Positions 1 to 9,024 are shown, numbered from the stretch's first letter. The stretch: DNA of 64,000 nt from Flavobacterium frigidimaris (GCA_900129595.1 FQWG01000002.1:124001-188000); one strand, 5' to 3'. The notes: generated by a model from the letters alone, not told the origin. Made by a program: numbers and translations.

Positions 1-1191
1 CCCGTTGTGATTACCTCAGTAATGTACCATGTCGGATCAAAAGACGAGCGTCCTGACCGAACTGGTTTTGCGCATTTCTTTGAACATTTATTATTTGAAG
101 GAACACAAAACATAAAACGTGGCGAATGGATGAAAATTGTTACCGCCAATGGCGGAGTAAACAACGCCAATACTTCTGACGACAGAACTTATTACTATGA
201 AGTTTTCCCATCAAACAGTTTAGAACTTGGCTTATGGATGGAATCTGAACGTTTAATGCACCCTATCATCAATAAAATTGGTGTTGACACGCAAAACGAA
301 GTAGTTAAGGAAGAAAAAAGAATGCGTTACGACAATCAGCCTTACGGAAACATACTTCCTGAGGTTAAGAAAAACATGTTCAAAAATCATCCTTACCGCT
401 GGACCACTATCGGCTCTATGAAAGATCTGGATGCTGCAACCCTGGAAGAATTTCAGGCATTTAATAAAAAATTCTACACGCCAAATAATGCTGTTTTAGT
501 TGTGGCGGGAGATTTTGACAAAGCCAAAACCAAAGAATGGATTCAGAAATATTTTGGACCAATTCCGAGAGGAGAAGAAGTAAAAAAACAAACTTTTGTC
601 GAAGAACCGATTAATCAGACCATAAAAGCAACTTATGAAGATCCGAATATTCAGATCCCAATGATCGTTGCTTCTTACAGAACGCCTTCGATGAAAACCA
701 GGGATGCAAGAGTTTTGGATTTAATCTCCTCTTATTTAAGTGATGGCAAAAGTTCGAAACTGTACAAAAAAATAGTCGATGACAAAAAAATGGCACTTCA
801 GATTGGTGCTGTTGGTTTTAGTCAGGAAGATTACGGAATGTACATATTATACGGTTTGCCAATGGCACCTAATACTACAGCCGATATCTTAAAAGAAATG
901 GATGAAGAGATTGTAAAAATCCAAACTGATCTGATTTCTGAAAAAGACTATGAAAAATTACAAAATAAATTCGATAACAATTTTGTGAATGCCAATGCAA
1001 GTGTCGAAGGAATTGCTGAAAACCTGGCTTCTTTCTATTTACTTTATGGAGATGTAAACCTGATCAATACTGAGATCGATATTTACCACTCTATCACAAG
1101 AGAAGAAATTAGAGAAGTTGCCAAAAAGTACTTAAACCCCAACCAGCGTTTGGTTTTAGATTACATTCCTTCAACTAAAGTTCAAAACTAA
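1..1191 (+). CDS. M16 family zinc metallopeptidase, catalytic subunit (5'-partial)
   Basis: Pitrilysin-type (M16) peptidase, catalytic half of a two-gene pair. The reading frame is open from base 1, so the N-terminus and the expected signal peptide lie outside the window. The HxxEH zinc motif is present as HFFEH about 25 residues in, and the third ligand Glu follows 76 residues later in NEVVKEEK, which is the family spacing, so this subunit should be active. The C-terminal M16 half is complete and ends at TAA. The next gene starts 12 bp downstream and encodes the non-catalytic partner, so the two are very likely co-transcribed and form a periplasmic heterodimer. Substrate unknown. Family assignment is firm; the cellular role is inference. 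Confidence 0.93.
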   Translation, partial: PVVITSVMYHVGSKDERPDRTGFAHFFEHLLFEGTQNIKRGEWMKIVTANGGVNNANTSDDRTYYYEVFPSNSLELGLWMESERLMHPIINKIGVDTQNEVVKEEKRMRYDNQPYGNILPEVKKNMFKNHPYRWTTIGSMKDLDAATLEEFQAFNKKFYTPNNAVLVVAGDFDKAKTKEWIQKYFGPIPRGEEVKKQTFVEEPINQTIKATYEDPNIQIPMIVASYRTPSMKTRDARVLDLISSYLSDGKSSKLYKKIVDDKKMALQIGAVGFSQEDYGMYILYGLPMAPNTTADILKEMDEEIVKIQTDLISEKDYEKLQNKFDNNFVNANASVEGIAENLASFYLLYGDVNLINTEIDIYHSITREEIREVAKKYLNPNQRLVLDYIPSTKVQN

Positions 1192-1203
1192 GTCTATCGA
1201 ATC

Positions 1204-3252
1204 ATGAAAAAAATACATACATTTTTAATCCTTTTATTCCTGACTGGAATTATGCAAGCACAAGATCGTCCACAACCAAAACCAGGTCCGTCACCGGTAG
1301 TCAACATCAAAAAACCACAAACTTTTGTTTTGGCAAACGGTATGAAAGTTTTAGTGGTTGAAAATCATAAATTACCAAGAGTAAGTTTTAATTTAACCTT
1401 AGACAACGCTCCTTTTACAGAAGGAAACAAAAAAGGTGTCGACGAATTAACAAGCAGCTTAATTGGTAACGGAAGCAAAAAAACAACCAAAGAAGCTTTT
1501 AACGAAGAGATCGACTTTTACGGAGCAAGCCTTAATTTTACATCATCAGGCGCTTACGCAAGTTCACTTTCTAAATATTCAGGACGTGTTTTAGAGCTTT
1601 TGGCAGAAGGTGCTTTGCAACCCAATTTTAGTCAATCTGAATTTGATAAAGAAAAAGCAAAATTAATTGAAGGTCTTAAAGCCGACGAAAAAAGCGTTCC
1701 TGCAATTGCAAGCAGAGTTGTTGATGTTTTAGCTTACGGAAAAAATCATCCTTCAGGAGAATACATTTCAGAAGAAACAGTAAAAAACGTAACACTCGAA
1801 GATGTTCAAAAAAATTACGCAACATACTTTGTTCCTGAAAATGCTTATTTAGTCATTATTGGTGACGTTAAATTTAAAGAAACAAAGGCAGCCGTAGAGA
1901 AACTTTTTAGCGGATGGAAAAAACAAGCTGCACCAAAAAGCACTTATCCAAATCCTGAAAACGTTTCTAAACTTCAAATTGATTTTGTAGATGTGCCAAA
2001 TGCGGTTCAGTCTGAAATTTCGTTAGTGAATACGGTGAATTTAAAAATGAGCGATCCTGATTTTTTCCCTGCAGTAATTGCAAATCAAATTCTGGGAGGA
2101 GATTTTAATAGTTACCTAAACATGAATTTACGCGAGCAGCACGCCTGGACATACGGCGCAAGCTCCAACATTGGAGCCGGAAAATATGTAAGCAAATTCA
2201 AAGCTTCATCAGCCGTTAGAAATACCGTTACGGATAGCGCAGTAGTTCAGTTTATTAAAGAAATCAAAAGAATCAGAACAGAAAAAGTTTCTTCGGATGT
2301 TTTAAAAAATGTAAAAGCAGGATATATTGGACGATTTGTAATGCAGGTCGAAAAACCACAAGCCGTTGCCAGATATGCCCTGAACATAGAAACAGAAAAA
2401 CTTCCTGCTGATTTCTACGAAAAATACATTCAAACAATCAACAATGTTACTGCTGATGATATTTATCGCGTTGCCAACAAATATTTCCTGTTAGACAATA
2501 TGCGAATTGTAATTGCCGGAAAAGGTTCTGACGTTCTTACCGGTTTAGAAAAACTTCAAATTCCGATTTTCTATTTTGACAGATACGGAAACCCTGTTGA
2601 AAAACCGGCAACCAAAAAAGAAGCTCCAGCCGGAATTACTGCAAAAACAGTTTTCGAAAATTACCTTAAAGCAATTGGCGGAGAAAAAGCAGTTTCTACA
2701 GTAAAAACACTGGCAATGACAGGAACAACAACCGTTCCTCAGGCACCAGGACCTTTGACTTTTACGTCTAAATTAGATTCTAAAGGAAAAATGATGGTTT
2801 CCCTTGCTATGGGAACCATGAATCTGATGAAACAAGTTGTAAACGAAAAAGGCGCTTATATCGAACAACAAGGACAACGCAAAAACCTTGAAGGCGCTGA
2901 TCTTGCTGATATGAAAGCAAACGCCGCTCCTTTTGAAGAATTACAACTCGTAAAAAGAACAGACTTAAAAGTAGAAGGAATCGAGCCTGTAAACGGCAGC
3001 GATGCTTATGTAATAAAAGATGGCAAAACAACATATTACTACGATGTAAAATCAGGCTTAAAAACAGCAAAAGGCAAAGTTCGCGAACAAGACGGAAAAT
3101 CATCTGCTCAAATAACAAACTTCAACGACTACAGAGAAGTAAAAGGTATTAAAGTTCCTTTTAATCTGGTTCAGAATGTAGGTTTTGAATTGGATATAAA
3201 AATGTCTGAGATCAAGATCAACGAAGGAGTTTCTGAGAAAGATTTCCTTTAA
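1204..3252 (+). CDS. M16 peptidase-like partner with C-terminal lipoprotein-type domain
   Basis: Protein of 682 residues with a Sec signal peptide (hydrophobic stretch to about residue 18, then MQAQ). Residues ~40-450 form two M16 domains, but the HxxEH position reads GVDEL, so the zinc site is absent. The R...Y pair typical of the non-catalytic M16B subunit is visible as LREQHAWTYGA near residue 320. After ~residue 475 there is an extra ~200-residue domain, rich in beta strands and resembling LolA/LolB-like lipoprotein-binding folds; that likeness is a guess from pattern only. It follows the catalytic subunit by 12 bp and is followed by a strong terminator, so it ends the operon. Likely a periplasmic complex with the upstream protein. 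Confidence 0.9.
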   Translation: MKKIHTFLILLFLTGIMQAQDRPQPKPGPSPVVNIKKPQTFVLANGMKVLVVENHKLPRVSFNLTLDNAPFTEGNKKGVDELTSSLIGNGSKKTTKEAFNEEIDFYGASLNFTSSGAYASSLSKYSGRVLELLAEGALQPNFSQSEFDKEKAKLIEGLKADEKSVPAIASRVVDVLAYGKNHPSGEYISEETVKNVTLEDVQKNYATYFVPENAYLVIIGDVKFKETKAAVEKLFSGWKKQAAPKSTYPNPENVSKLQIDFVDVPNAVQSEISLVNTVNLKMSDPDFFPAVIANQILGGDFNSYLNMNLREQHAWTYGASSNIGAGKYVSKFKASSAVRNTVTDSAVVQFIKEIKRIRTEKVSSDVLKNVKAGYIGRFVMQVEKPQAVARYALNIETEKLPADFYEKYIQTINNVTADDIYRVANKYFLLDNMRIVIAGKGSDVLTGLEKLQIPIFYFDRYGNPVEKPATKKEAPAGITAKTVFENYLKAIGGEKAVSTVKTLAMTGTTTVPQAPGPLTFTSKLDSKGKMMVSLAMGTMNLMKQVVNEKGAYIEQQGQRKNLEGADLADMKANAAPFEELQLVKRTDLKVEGIEPVNGSDAYVIKDGKTTYYYDVKSGLKTAKGKVREQDGKSSAQITNFNDYREVKGIKVPFNLVQNVGFELDIKMSEIKINEGVSEKDFL

Positions 3253-3296
3253 AGGTTCTGAGGCAATAAGCTGTTAAGGTTCTAAGATTTTTAGAG

Positions 3297-3335
3297 GCTT
3301 TGCCAAAGTTTAAAAACTTTGGCAAAGCTTTTTTT
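3297..3335 (+). terminator. Rho-independent terminator of the M16 operon
   Basis: Perfect 15-bp inverted repeat (GCTTTGCCAAAGTTT and its complement) with a 2-base centre, followed by seven T residues, 45 bp after the stop of the second M16 gene. Confidence 0.9.
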
Positions 3336-3357
3336 ATGCGCACTATTTCTACTCATT

Positions 3358-3420
3358 GTTTGTCAGGCTGAGCGGAGTCGAAGCCCGCCCCCATTGGCAC
3401 ACTCTTCGACTTCGCATAGA
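3358..3420. repeat. REP-like palindromic repeat (GTCAGGCTGAG type)
   Basis: Contains GTCAGGCTGAGCGGAGTCGA followed by a spacer and CTTCGACTTCG on the opposite arm. The same half-unit, in a full inverted pair, recurs at 33973-34039, so this is a dispersed palindrome family rather than a private hairpin. Confidence 0.6.
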
Positions 3421-3438
3421 ACAACACACATTAAAAGC

Positions 3439-3472
3439 AAGAAAGGCTGTCGATTACGACAGCCTTTCTTGT
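3439..3472. terminator. Bidirectional terminator hairpin
   Basis: Perfect 15-bp stem (CAAGAAAGGCTGTCG) with an ATTA loop and T-rich flanks on both strands. It lies immediately past the stop codon of the small minus-strand gene at 3477-3710 and most likely terminates it. Confidence 0.88.
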
Positions 3473-3476
3473 TTAA

Positions 3477-3710
3477 TCATTCAACATCCAGATAAGGATT
3501 CAGAATTTCTGCTAATTCATTCAACCAGTAGAAACCATTTTCGAGATTTGTTTTCTCGGTTTCCAGTGTTTCACATTCCCGCATCAGGCTCAAGGCAAGC
3601 ATATAATTCACGTGCCGAATTGTTTTTGCCATAAGTTGCGGATCAATAGAATTGCTGAAAAAATCAGCCAATCTCAATTCTGTTTCTTTTGAAAGGGTGT
3701 TTGTACTCAT
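3477..3710 (-). CDS. Small hypothetical protein
   Basis: Encodes 77 residues from the ATG at 3710 (MSTNTLSKE) or 81 from an ATG at 3722. Predicted all-helical and acidic, with leucine-rich helices and a C-terminal ILNPYLDVE; no family recognised. Coding potential is supported by the strong hairpin terminator placed just after its stop and by sensible amino-acid composition. The start region repeats a sequence seen at the start of the overlapping upstream frame (3846), see findings. No function can be proposed. Confidence 0.65.
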   Translation of the reverse strand: MSTNTLSKETELRLADFFSNSIDPQLMAKTIRHVNYMLALSLMRECETLETEKTNLENGFYWLNELAEILNPYLDVE

Positions 3711-3846
3711 AATTTTGAACATTTAGAGGAATATGAAGCCCGCACATTTTAGGTGTCCTACGCTGTTCAAGGCGTTGCAGTTGTTTCCAATACCGCCACC
3801 ATTTTGCACGGGCAAAACTTTTTTCTAAAATCATAATATCGAACAT
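3664..3846 (-). CDS. Possible small basic protein overlapping the next gene
   Basis: A 60-codon frame (56 codons from the internal ATG at 3834) rich in Arg, Trp and Lys (AKWWRYWKQLQRLEQRRTP). Its last ~18 codons overlap the start of the downstream small gene in another frame, so those residues are not independent evidence. The start context is nearly identical to that of the downstream gene. It could be a real peptide, a regulatory upstream frame, or chance; confidence is low. Confidence 0.35.
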   Translation of the reverse strand: MFDIMILEKSFARAKWWRYWKQLQRLEQRRTPKMCGLHIPLNVQNYEYKHPFKRNRIEIG

Positions 3847-3926
3847 TTAGGACCACGAAGATACCTAAAAAACTTCAAATAAGTGAGAATTTTCGCAAAA
3901 TAAATCACGTATCTGCTCATCCATTT

Positions 3927-3955
3927 TTGTCATTTCGAGGAACGAGGAATGACAA
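3927..3955. repeat. Short palindromic repeat TTGTCATT...AATGACAA
   Basis: 8-bp arms around CGAGGAACGAGG. It lies in the ~240-bp spacer between the small minus-strand ORFs and the EamA gene, and no other feature was seen there. Confidence 0.5.
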
Positions 3956-4083
3956 GATTGCGGATACAATGATTATGGTTAATTTGTGAAATATTTTTCA
4001 ATCCTAATTTTCAAACCTTTGTAACTTTGAACCTCTGCACCTTTGAACCTGTCTCCACAACAAAGATATTCAATTCAAATCTT

Positions 4084-4956
4084 TTATTTCTTGGCCGACA
4101 AATAAACCCCAATTAAAATAATAAATGCTCCAAAAAACTGAATTGGCGTGAGCATTTCATTATCTAACAATCCCCAGAAAAATGCCACTATCGGGATCAG
4201 ATATGTTACTGATGTTGCAAAAACCGGCGATGACATTTGTATTAATTTAAAAAACAAAACATTGGCAATTCCGGTCCCTAAAACTCCCAGAATCATTACA
4301 AAGTAAATCGAATGCTGCGTGATATCAATATTTATTCTTTGCGAAATATCAGTTGTACTTAAAATAATTAACGCCGGTATCAGCAAAACAGCAAAATTTC
4401 CTGTTGTAATACTCACCGAATTCAGATCAGACAAATATTTCTTGATAAGATTGACGTTTATAGCATAACAAAGTGTTGCAATGACTACCAAAATCACATA
4501 ATAATAGTTTTGTCCCGGATGGGCTGACGCACCACTTAGAACCAACAACAAACAACCTATCAGACCAACAAAAACACCCAGAACCTGTCGTTTTTGAAAC
4601 TGGATTCCAAAAATAATTATTCCAAGAACCAAAGTATTCAAAGGCGTCAGCGAGTTTAAAATCGCTACAATCGAACTATCGACCTCGGTTTCTGCAATAG
4701 CAAAAAGATAGGCCGGAGTAAAAGTCCCGAAAACAGAAGTTACGGCAACAAATTTCCATTGACGGCGCGAGATTTTCTTTAGACTCTTAAAACCAAAAAT
4801 CAACAAAAACAAAGCAGCAAAAATAATTCGGAACGAACCTACCTGAACAGCTGTCAGACCAACCAGACCTCTTTTTATCAAAATAAAAGAACTTCCCCAA
4901 ATAAGAGAAAGGACAAGTAAATAAGCCCATTTTAATTGCTTTGCATCCATAAACAT
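4084..4956 (-). CDS. EamA/DMT family transporter
   Basis: Inner-membrane permease of 290 residues with about ten transmembrane helices arranged as two five-helix EamA repeats. The N-terminal LSLIWGSSFILIKRGL and the second-repeat YLIPIVAFFWG motifs are typical of drug/metabolite exporters. The start could be the ATG at 4956 or the one two codons on; the latter gives the common form MDAKQLKW. It is monocistronic and divergent from the HMA lipoprotein gene. Substrate cannot be told from sequence. Confidence 0.9.
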   Translation of the reverse strand: MFMDAKQLKWAYLLVLSLIWGSSFILIKRGLVGLTAVQVGSFRIIFAALFLLIFGFKSLKKISRRQWKFVAVTSVFGTFTPAYLFAIAETEVDSSIVAILNSLTPLNTLVLGIIIFGIQFQKRQVLGVFVGLIGCLLLVLSGASAHPGQNYYYVILVVIATLCYAINVNLIKKYLSDLNSVSITTGNFAVLLIPALIILSTTDISQRINIDITQHSIYFVMILGVLGTGIANVLFFKLIQMSSPVFATSVTYLIPIVAFFWGLLDNEMLTPIQFFGAFIILIGVYLSAKK

Positions 4957-5053
4957 GATTTTGATGCAAATTTGTAATAATTTTATGAACTGACCTCCTC
5001 CTTTTTATTAATTTTGCAAAGAACACAACTTTATCAATTAAAAATCATACCTA

Positions 5054-5431
5054 ATGAAATTTACAAAAATCGTTGCCACTTTCGCAATCGCTGGTTTAGT
5101 ATTAGTAAGCTGCAAAAAAGAAGAAGACAAAAACCTGGCAAATATAAAATCTGAAACTACAGCCGTAAAAGAACACAAAGCAATTGCTGCCGAAAATGTA
5201 CAAACTGCAAGCTTCGAAATCGAAGGAATGACTTGCGCGATGGGATGTGCCAAAACAATCGAAAAAGAATTAGCTAATCTTGACGGTGTAGAAAAAGCTA
5301 CGGTTGATTTTGACAAAAAAACAGCTACTGTTGTTTTTGATAAAACGGTTCAGAACCAGGAAAACCTAACTAAAGTTGTTCAGGCAACGGGAGACGGAAA
5401 AACTTATAAAGTTTCGAATACTAAATCTTAA
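5054..5431 (+). CDS. Heavy-metal-associated (HMA) domain lipoprotein
   Basis: 125-residue protein with a lipobox (LVLVSC, Cys 20), a charged linker, and a C-terminal heavy-metal-associated domain (about residues 52-120). The metal site reads GMTCAMGC, that is CxxxC rather than the usual CxxC of copper chaperones and P-type ATPases. It is predicted to be membrane-anchored in the cell envelope, probably binding copper or another soft metal. It stands alone, facing away from the EamA exporter. Family assignment is clear; metal and role are inferred. Confidence 0.88.
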   Translation: MKFTKIVATFAIAGLVLVSCKKEEDKNLANIKSETTAVKEHKAIAAENVQTASFEIEGMTCAMGCAKTIEKELANLDGVEKATVDFDKKTATVVFDKTVQNQENLTKVVQATGDGKTYKVSNTKS

Positions 5432-5504
5432 AAAACACATTCCGATACTTTGTAAAAATCCCAACAGCAATCGGAATTTTTATTAAAGCGAGGTTTAATT
5501 TTAA

Positions 5505-5552
5505 GACATAAAAAAAGGGCGTTTATAAATTAAACGCCCTTTTTTTTATGTC
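5505..5552. terminator. Bidirectional terminator between HMA lipoprotein and gldD
   Basis: About 21-bp inverted repeat (GACATAAAAAAAGGGCGTTTA arm) with a 5-base loop and long A/T runs on both sides, serving the convergent genes. Confidence 0.92.
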
Positions 5553-5559
5553 TTATTTT

Positions 5560-6120
5560 TTATTTCCACTTCAAAGTTTCCATTAGCCTTTGCATATCAT
5601 TTTTGATATAACTTGCCGCCGGCATAATCGAATCAAAGTTAGGTTTGGCATAAAAATAAACAGATCCTGTTATAAAGTGTTTTGTACTGTCTGTGACATA
5701 AAACTGTGAGTTTGTCGCCGCGTTTCCGTCAACTTGATAAAACATACCATAAACCTTTTTTTGAGGGTTTAAATAAGGCTGTTCTAATATATCATCAGCT
5801 TTTATAACATGCTCATACGTTAATTTTTGAGCATCTTTAAGCAATTTATTAATATCACCATTTACGGGTTTATAAGTCAGATAAATTGTTGCTTTCATTT
5901 TAGGGTATGTAATTGCAAATCCGCAATTTTTTTCGCCTTTAATTACAGCAGCCTCGTTCATTTCGAAAGTAAACGGACAATTGTTTTCAAAACCAACATA
6001 TTTTGCTTCCGGATAATCTAAACGCAGATATCCTGCCGGCTTAGGCACCACATCATCTTTACAACTTATAACAGTCAATGCCAGTAAAATTGTTGCTATT
6101 GAAATTGCTTTTTTAAACAT
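5560..6120 (-). CDS. gldD: Gliding motility lipoprotein GldD
   Basis: 186-residue lipoprotein with lipobox LTVISC (Cys 20). The family landmarks GYLRLDYPEAKY and CGFAITYPKMKATIYLTY are recognisable. GldD is an essential component of the Bacteroidota gliding machinery and is needed for a functional type IX secretion system in Flavobacterium johnsoniae. It begins 1 bp after the end of gldE, in the conserved order mutY-ssb-gldE-gldD, so all four are probably one operon. Length matches the family. Confidence 0.95.
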   Translation of the reverse strand: MFKKAISIATILLALTVISCKDDVVPKPAGYLRLDYPEAKYVGFENNCPFTFEMNEAAVIKGEKNCGFAITYPKMKATIYLTYKPVNGDINKLLKDAQKLTYEHVIKADDILEQPYLNPQKKVYGMFYQVDGNAATNSQFYVTDSTKHFITGSVYFYAKPNFDSIMPAASYIKNDMQRLMETLKWK

Positions 6121-6121
6121 T

Positions 6122-7417
6122 CTAATCTATTGTTACTTTTATTTGTTTTACACGCTTTTTATCTACTGTTTCTATTGTAAAAACACAGTTTTCGAAAGCT
6201 ACTTTTTGATCTTTTTTAGGAAAATTGCCCAGAATTTCAAGAATGAATCCCGCCAATGTTTCGGCTTCTCCTTTATGTGATTCAAAAATATCTTCATTAA
6301 CATCAACGATTCTGTAAAAATCTTTCATGTTTATTTTTCCTTCAAACAAAAAATTCTTTTCGTCTATTTGGGAGAAATTCAGATTTTCATCATCAAACTC
6401 ATCACTAATATCCCCTACTATTTCTTCGATAACATCTTCTAAAGACACCAATCCTGAAGTTCCGCCATATTCATCGACCACAATCGCCAAATGGCTTTTA
6501 AGGCTCTGAAAATCCTTTAGCAAATTATCCAGTTTCTTATTCTCAGGAACAAAAAAAGCTTCTCTGACCAACGAAGTCCAGTCGAATTCTTCTTTATCGA
6601 TATGCGGCAGTAAATCTTTAACAAACAAGACACCTTCGATCTGGTCGATATTATCTCGATAAACGGGAATCCTGGAGAATCCTTTCTCGATTATCTTAGG
6701 ACAGATTGCACTAAAGGATTCCGACACTTCTAATGCAAAAATATCAATCCTCGGGCTCATTACCTGTTTGGTATCTGTGTTTCCAAAAGAAACGATTCCT
6801 TCAAGTATTTTTTGTTCTTCGCTCGATGTTCCTTCAGAATCTGTTAATTCTAACGCCTGAGAGAGCTGATTTATCGAAAAACTATTTTTTTGTTTCCCCA
6901 ATTTATTATGCAAATACAGCGTTACACTGCGCATGGGTAAACTTATTGGTGAGAGCAATTTGTCTAAAACAGCAATTGGATATGCAATTTGTTTTGCGAA
7001 TTTCGTATTATTTCTGCTTGCGTAGACTTTAGGCAGCACTTCTCCAAACAATAAAATAAAGAAAGTAACTACGATGATCTCAAGAATAAACTTTAACGCA
7101 GGAGAACTAACATTCGCGAAAATATTCTGCCCTACAAAAGAGAACAAAATAACAACTCCGATGTTAAAGAAATTATTGGCGACCAATAAAGTGGCTAAAA
7201 GCTTTTTGGGTTTATCTAAAAGATTAGAAATAATTTTTCCTTTGGTCTGATTTTCCTGTAAAGTATCGTCGATATCTTTTTGAGACAAAGAAAAAAGCGC
7301 TATTTCAGCACCTGATACAACTGCCGATAAAAACAGCAAAACAAATATTCCGACAAAACCAATTATTAAATTGATGTCTAAAGTGGTATTAAAAAACAAA
7401 CTGGGCTCCGGGTCCAA
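6122..7417 (-). CDS. gldE: GldE, CNNM/CBS/CorC domain membrane protein
   Basis: 431 residues: an N-terminal CNNM domain with about four membrane helices (residues ~15-180, including VVSGAEIALFSLS), a CBS pair (about 205-325, with MSPRIDIFAL and VVDEYGGTSGLVSLEDV), and a C-terminal CorC/HlyC domain. This is the layout of magnesium/cobalt efflux-like proteins. Its position between ssb and gldD identifies it as GldE, a partner of GldD in gliding motility whose overexpression can compensate for some gldD defects. It lies 23 bp after ssb. Confidence 0.93.
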   Translation of the reverse strand: MDPEPSLFFNTTLDINLIIGFVGIFVLLFLSAVVSGAEIALFSLSQKDIDDTLQENQTKGKIISNLLDKPKKLLATLLVANNFFNIGVVILFSFVGQNIFANVSSPALKFILEIIVVTFFILLFGEVLPKVYASRNNTKFAKQIAYPIAVLDKLLSPISLPMRSVTLYLHNKLGKQKNSFSINQLSQALELTDSEGTSSEEQKILEGIVSFGNTDTKQVMSPRIDIFALEVSESFSAICPKIIEKGFSRIPVYRDNIDQIEGVLFVKDLLPHIDKEEFDWTSLVREAFFVPENKKLDNLLKDFQSLKSHLAIVVDEYGGTSGLVSLEDVIEEIVGDISDEFDDENLNFSQIDEKNFLFEGKINMKDFYRIVDVNEDIFESHKGEAETLAGFILEILGNFPKKDQKVAFENCVFTIETVDKKRVKQIKVTID

Positions 7418-7440
7418 ATTAAAAAAGATTAGTTAAACAA

Positions 7441-7881
7441 TCAAAAAGGCAGGTCGTTTATAGGCAAGCCTTCACTCGTCGCATCAAAGTTAGTATTTTT
7501 TACGGATTCTGAATCCTGATTGGGCTTATGATTTCCAGTTTCTTTTTTGGTAGTCAAGAAAGTAAACTCGGTAACCTGAATTTCTGTAGTATATTTTGTC
7601 GTCCCGTCTTCGGCTTGCCATTGTCGCGATTTTATTCGTCCCTCGACGTAAATTTTATCTCCTTTAGAAAGATATTTTTCGCAAATTTCAGCTGCTTTAT
7701 TACGTACAACTAAATTATGCCACTCCGTAGAAGTTATTTTTTCGTTGGTCGTTTTATTAATATAAACCTCATTTGTAGCCAACTGAAAACGCCCGATGCA
7801 ATTTCCGCCATCAAAATAATGCATTTTTACGTCATCTCCTAAATGACCAATTAGCATAACCTTATTTAATGTTCCGTTCAT
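7441..7881 (-). CDS. ssb: Single-stranded DNA-binding protein
   Basis: 146 residues: an N-terminal OB fold (MNGTLNKVMLIGHLGDDVK, then WHNLVVRNKAAEICEKYLSKG and YVEGRI) and a flexible tail ending in GLPINDLPF, the acidic-hydrophobic tip by which SSB docks its partners. It sits between mutY and gldE. Many Flavobacteriia carry more than one ssb, so this may be a paralogue. Confidence 0.95.
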   Translation of the reverse strand: MNGTLNKVMLIGHLGDDVKMHYFDGGNCIGRFQLATNEVYINKTTNEKITSTEWHNLVVRNKAAEICEKYLSKGDKIYVEGRIKSRQWQAEDGTTKYTTEIQVTEFTFLTTKKETGNHKPNQDSESVKNTNFDATSEGLPINDLPF

Positions 7882-7918
7882 AATTTATTAGTGGTATTTA
7901 TCCCAAAGATACATTTTT

Positions 7919-8965
7919 TTAGCAATTTATTTCTTGCTTTTCAATAAAATTATAAATTACAATCGGAAAAGGAAAAGCTTTTAAATCACTGGCATTCAAT
8001 CCTTTTTCTATTATTTCTTCAACCTTGACTTTCCAAAACTGAATATGCAGGTGTTGGTGTGAAAGCTTATGAATAACAGTTGCTTCACTACACTCTTCTA
8101 TACCTAATATAGTATAGGACGGGAAAACATCTTCTTTAACTGCTTTTGACACAACATCAAAACCAACAATTCCGGAAGTTTCGCAAAGAGGGAATTCATA
8201 TAGATTATGCCAAATTCCTTTCGCTGTTCTTTTTTGAATTAAAGTATTACCTAAAACATCTTCGAGAATCAAATAATTAAAAAAACGATTGGTTACTTTC
8301 AATTTTTTTGACTTTACCGGCAATACCGAAACTTTCTTTTTCTGAAGCGCCAGGCAGCTGTCATTAAAAACACAAACGGGGCAGTCCGGACTTTTAGGAA
8401 CACATTGCAAAGCACCAAACTCCATAATCGCCTGATTAAAAATCGCAGGATTGTCCTTTGGCATTAATTCCTGCGCCAGTACTGTAAATTCTTTTTTGGT
8501 CGCTGGCAGCGAAATATCTGATTCAATATCAAAATAGCGTGAAAGTACCCGAAACACATTTCCGTCGACAACGGGAACGGCTTCATTATAAGAAAAAGAA
8601 GCAATTGCAGCGGCGGTATATTCACCAACTCCTTTTAGCTTTAGTAATTCTTTATAGTCAGGAGGAAAAACTCCTTTGAGATCATTTGCGACATATTGAG
8701 CCGTTTTATGCAGATTTCTGGCTCGGGAATAGTACCCTAATCCCTGCCAAAGTTTCAAAACCTGCTCTTCTGAGGCATTTGCCAAATCAAATACAGTAGG
8801 AAATTCCTCCGTAAAAGCGAAAAAATAGGGCATTCCCTGCGCAACTCTTGTCTGTTGCAACATAATTTCTGATAGCCAAATATGGTACGGATTGGTGGTT
8901 TTTCGCCATGGCAAATCACGTTTGTTTTGTAAATACCATTTTATCAATATGTTAGAAAAATTCAT
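7919..8965 (-). CDS. mutY: A/G-specific adenine glycosylase MutY
   Basis: Base-excision glycosylase that removes adenine mispaired with 8-oxoguanine. Seen in order: PWRKTTNPYHIWLSEIMLQQT near the N-terminus, the helix-hairpin-helix (LKGVGEYTAAAIASF) with catalytic Asp in VPVVDGNVFRV, four Cys of the [4Fe-4S] cluster (CVPKSPDCPVCVFNDSC), and a C-terminal NUDIX-like 8-oxoG recognition domain. I chose the ATG at 8965 (MNFSNILIKW) because an upstream ATG at 8986 lies inside the likely -7 promoter element. First gene of the mutY-ssb-gldE-gldD run. Confidence 0.96.
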   Translation of the reverse strand: MNFSNILIKWYLQNKRDLPWRKTTNPYHIWLSEIMLQQTRVAQGMPYFFAFTEEFPTVFDLANASEEQVLKLWQGLGYYSRARNLHKTAQYVANDLKGVFPPDYKELLKLKGVGEYTAAAIASFSYNEAVPVVDGNVFRVLSRYFDIESDISLPATKKEFTVLAQELMPKDNPAIFNQAIMEFGALQCVPKSPDCPVCVFNDSCLALQKKKVSVLPVKSKKLKVTNRFFNYLILEDVLGNTLIQKRTAKGIWHNLYEFPLCETSGIVGFDVVSKAVKEDVFPSYTILGIEECSEATVIHKLSHQHLHIQFWKVKVEEIIEKGLNASDLKAFPFPIVIYNFIEKQEINC

Positions 8966-8983
8966 TGCAAAATACTTAGAATA

Positions 8984-8991
8984 CAAAAGTA
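8984..8991 (-). promoter_or_regulatory. Candidate -7 element for mutY operon (TACTTTTG)
   Basis: Matches the Bacteroidota -7 consensus TAnnTTTG about 20 bp upstream of the chosen mutY ATG. No good TTG was seen at the -33 spacing, so support is partial. Confidence 0.4.
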
Positions 8992-9024
8992 AATGTTTAT
9001 GTAATTAAAATTTAACGAATTAGC

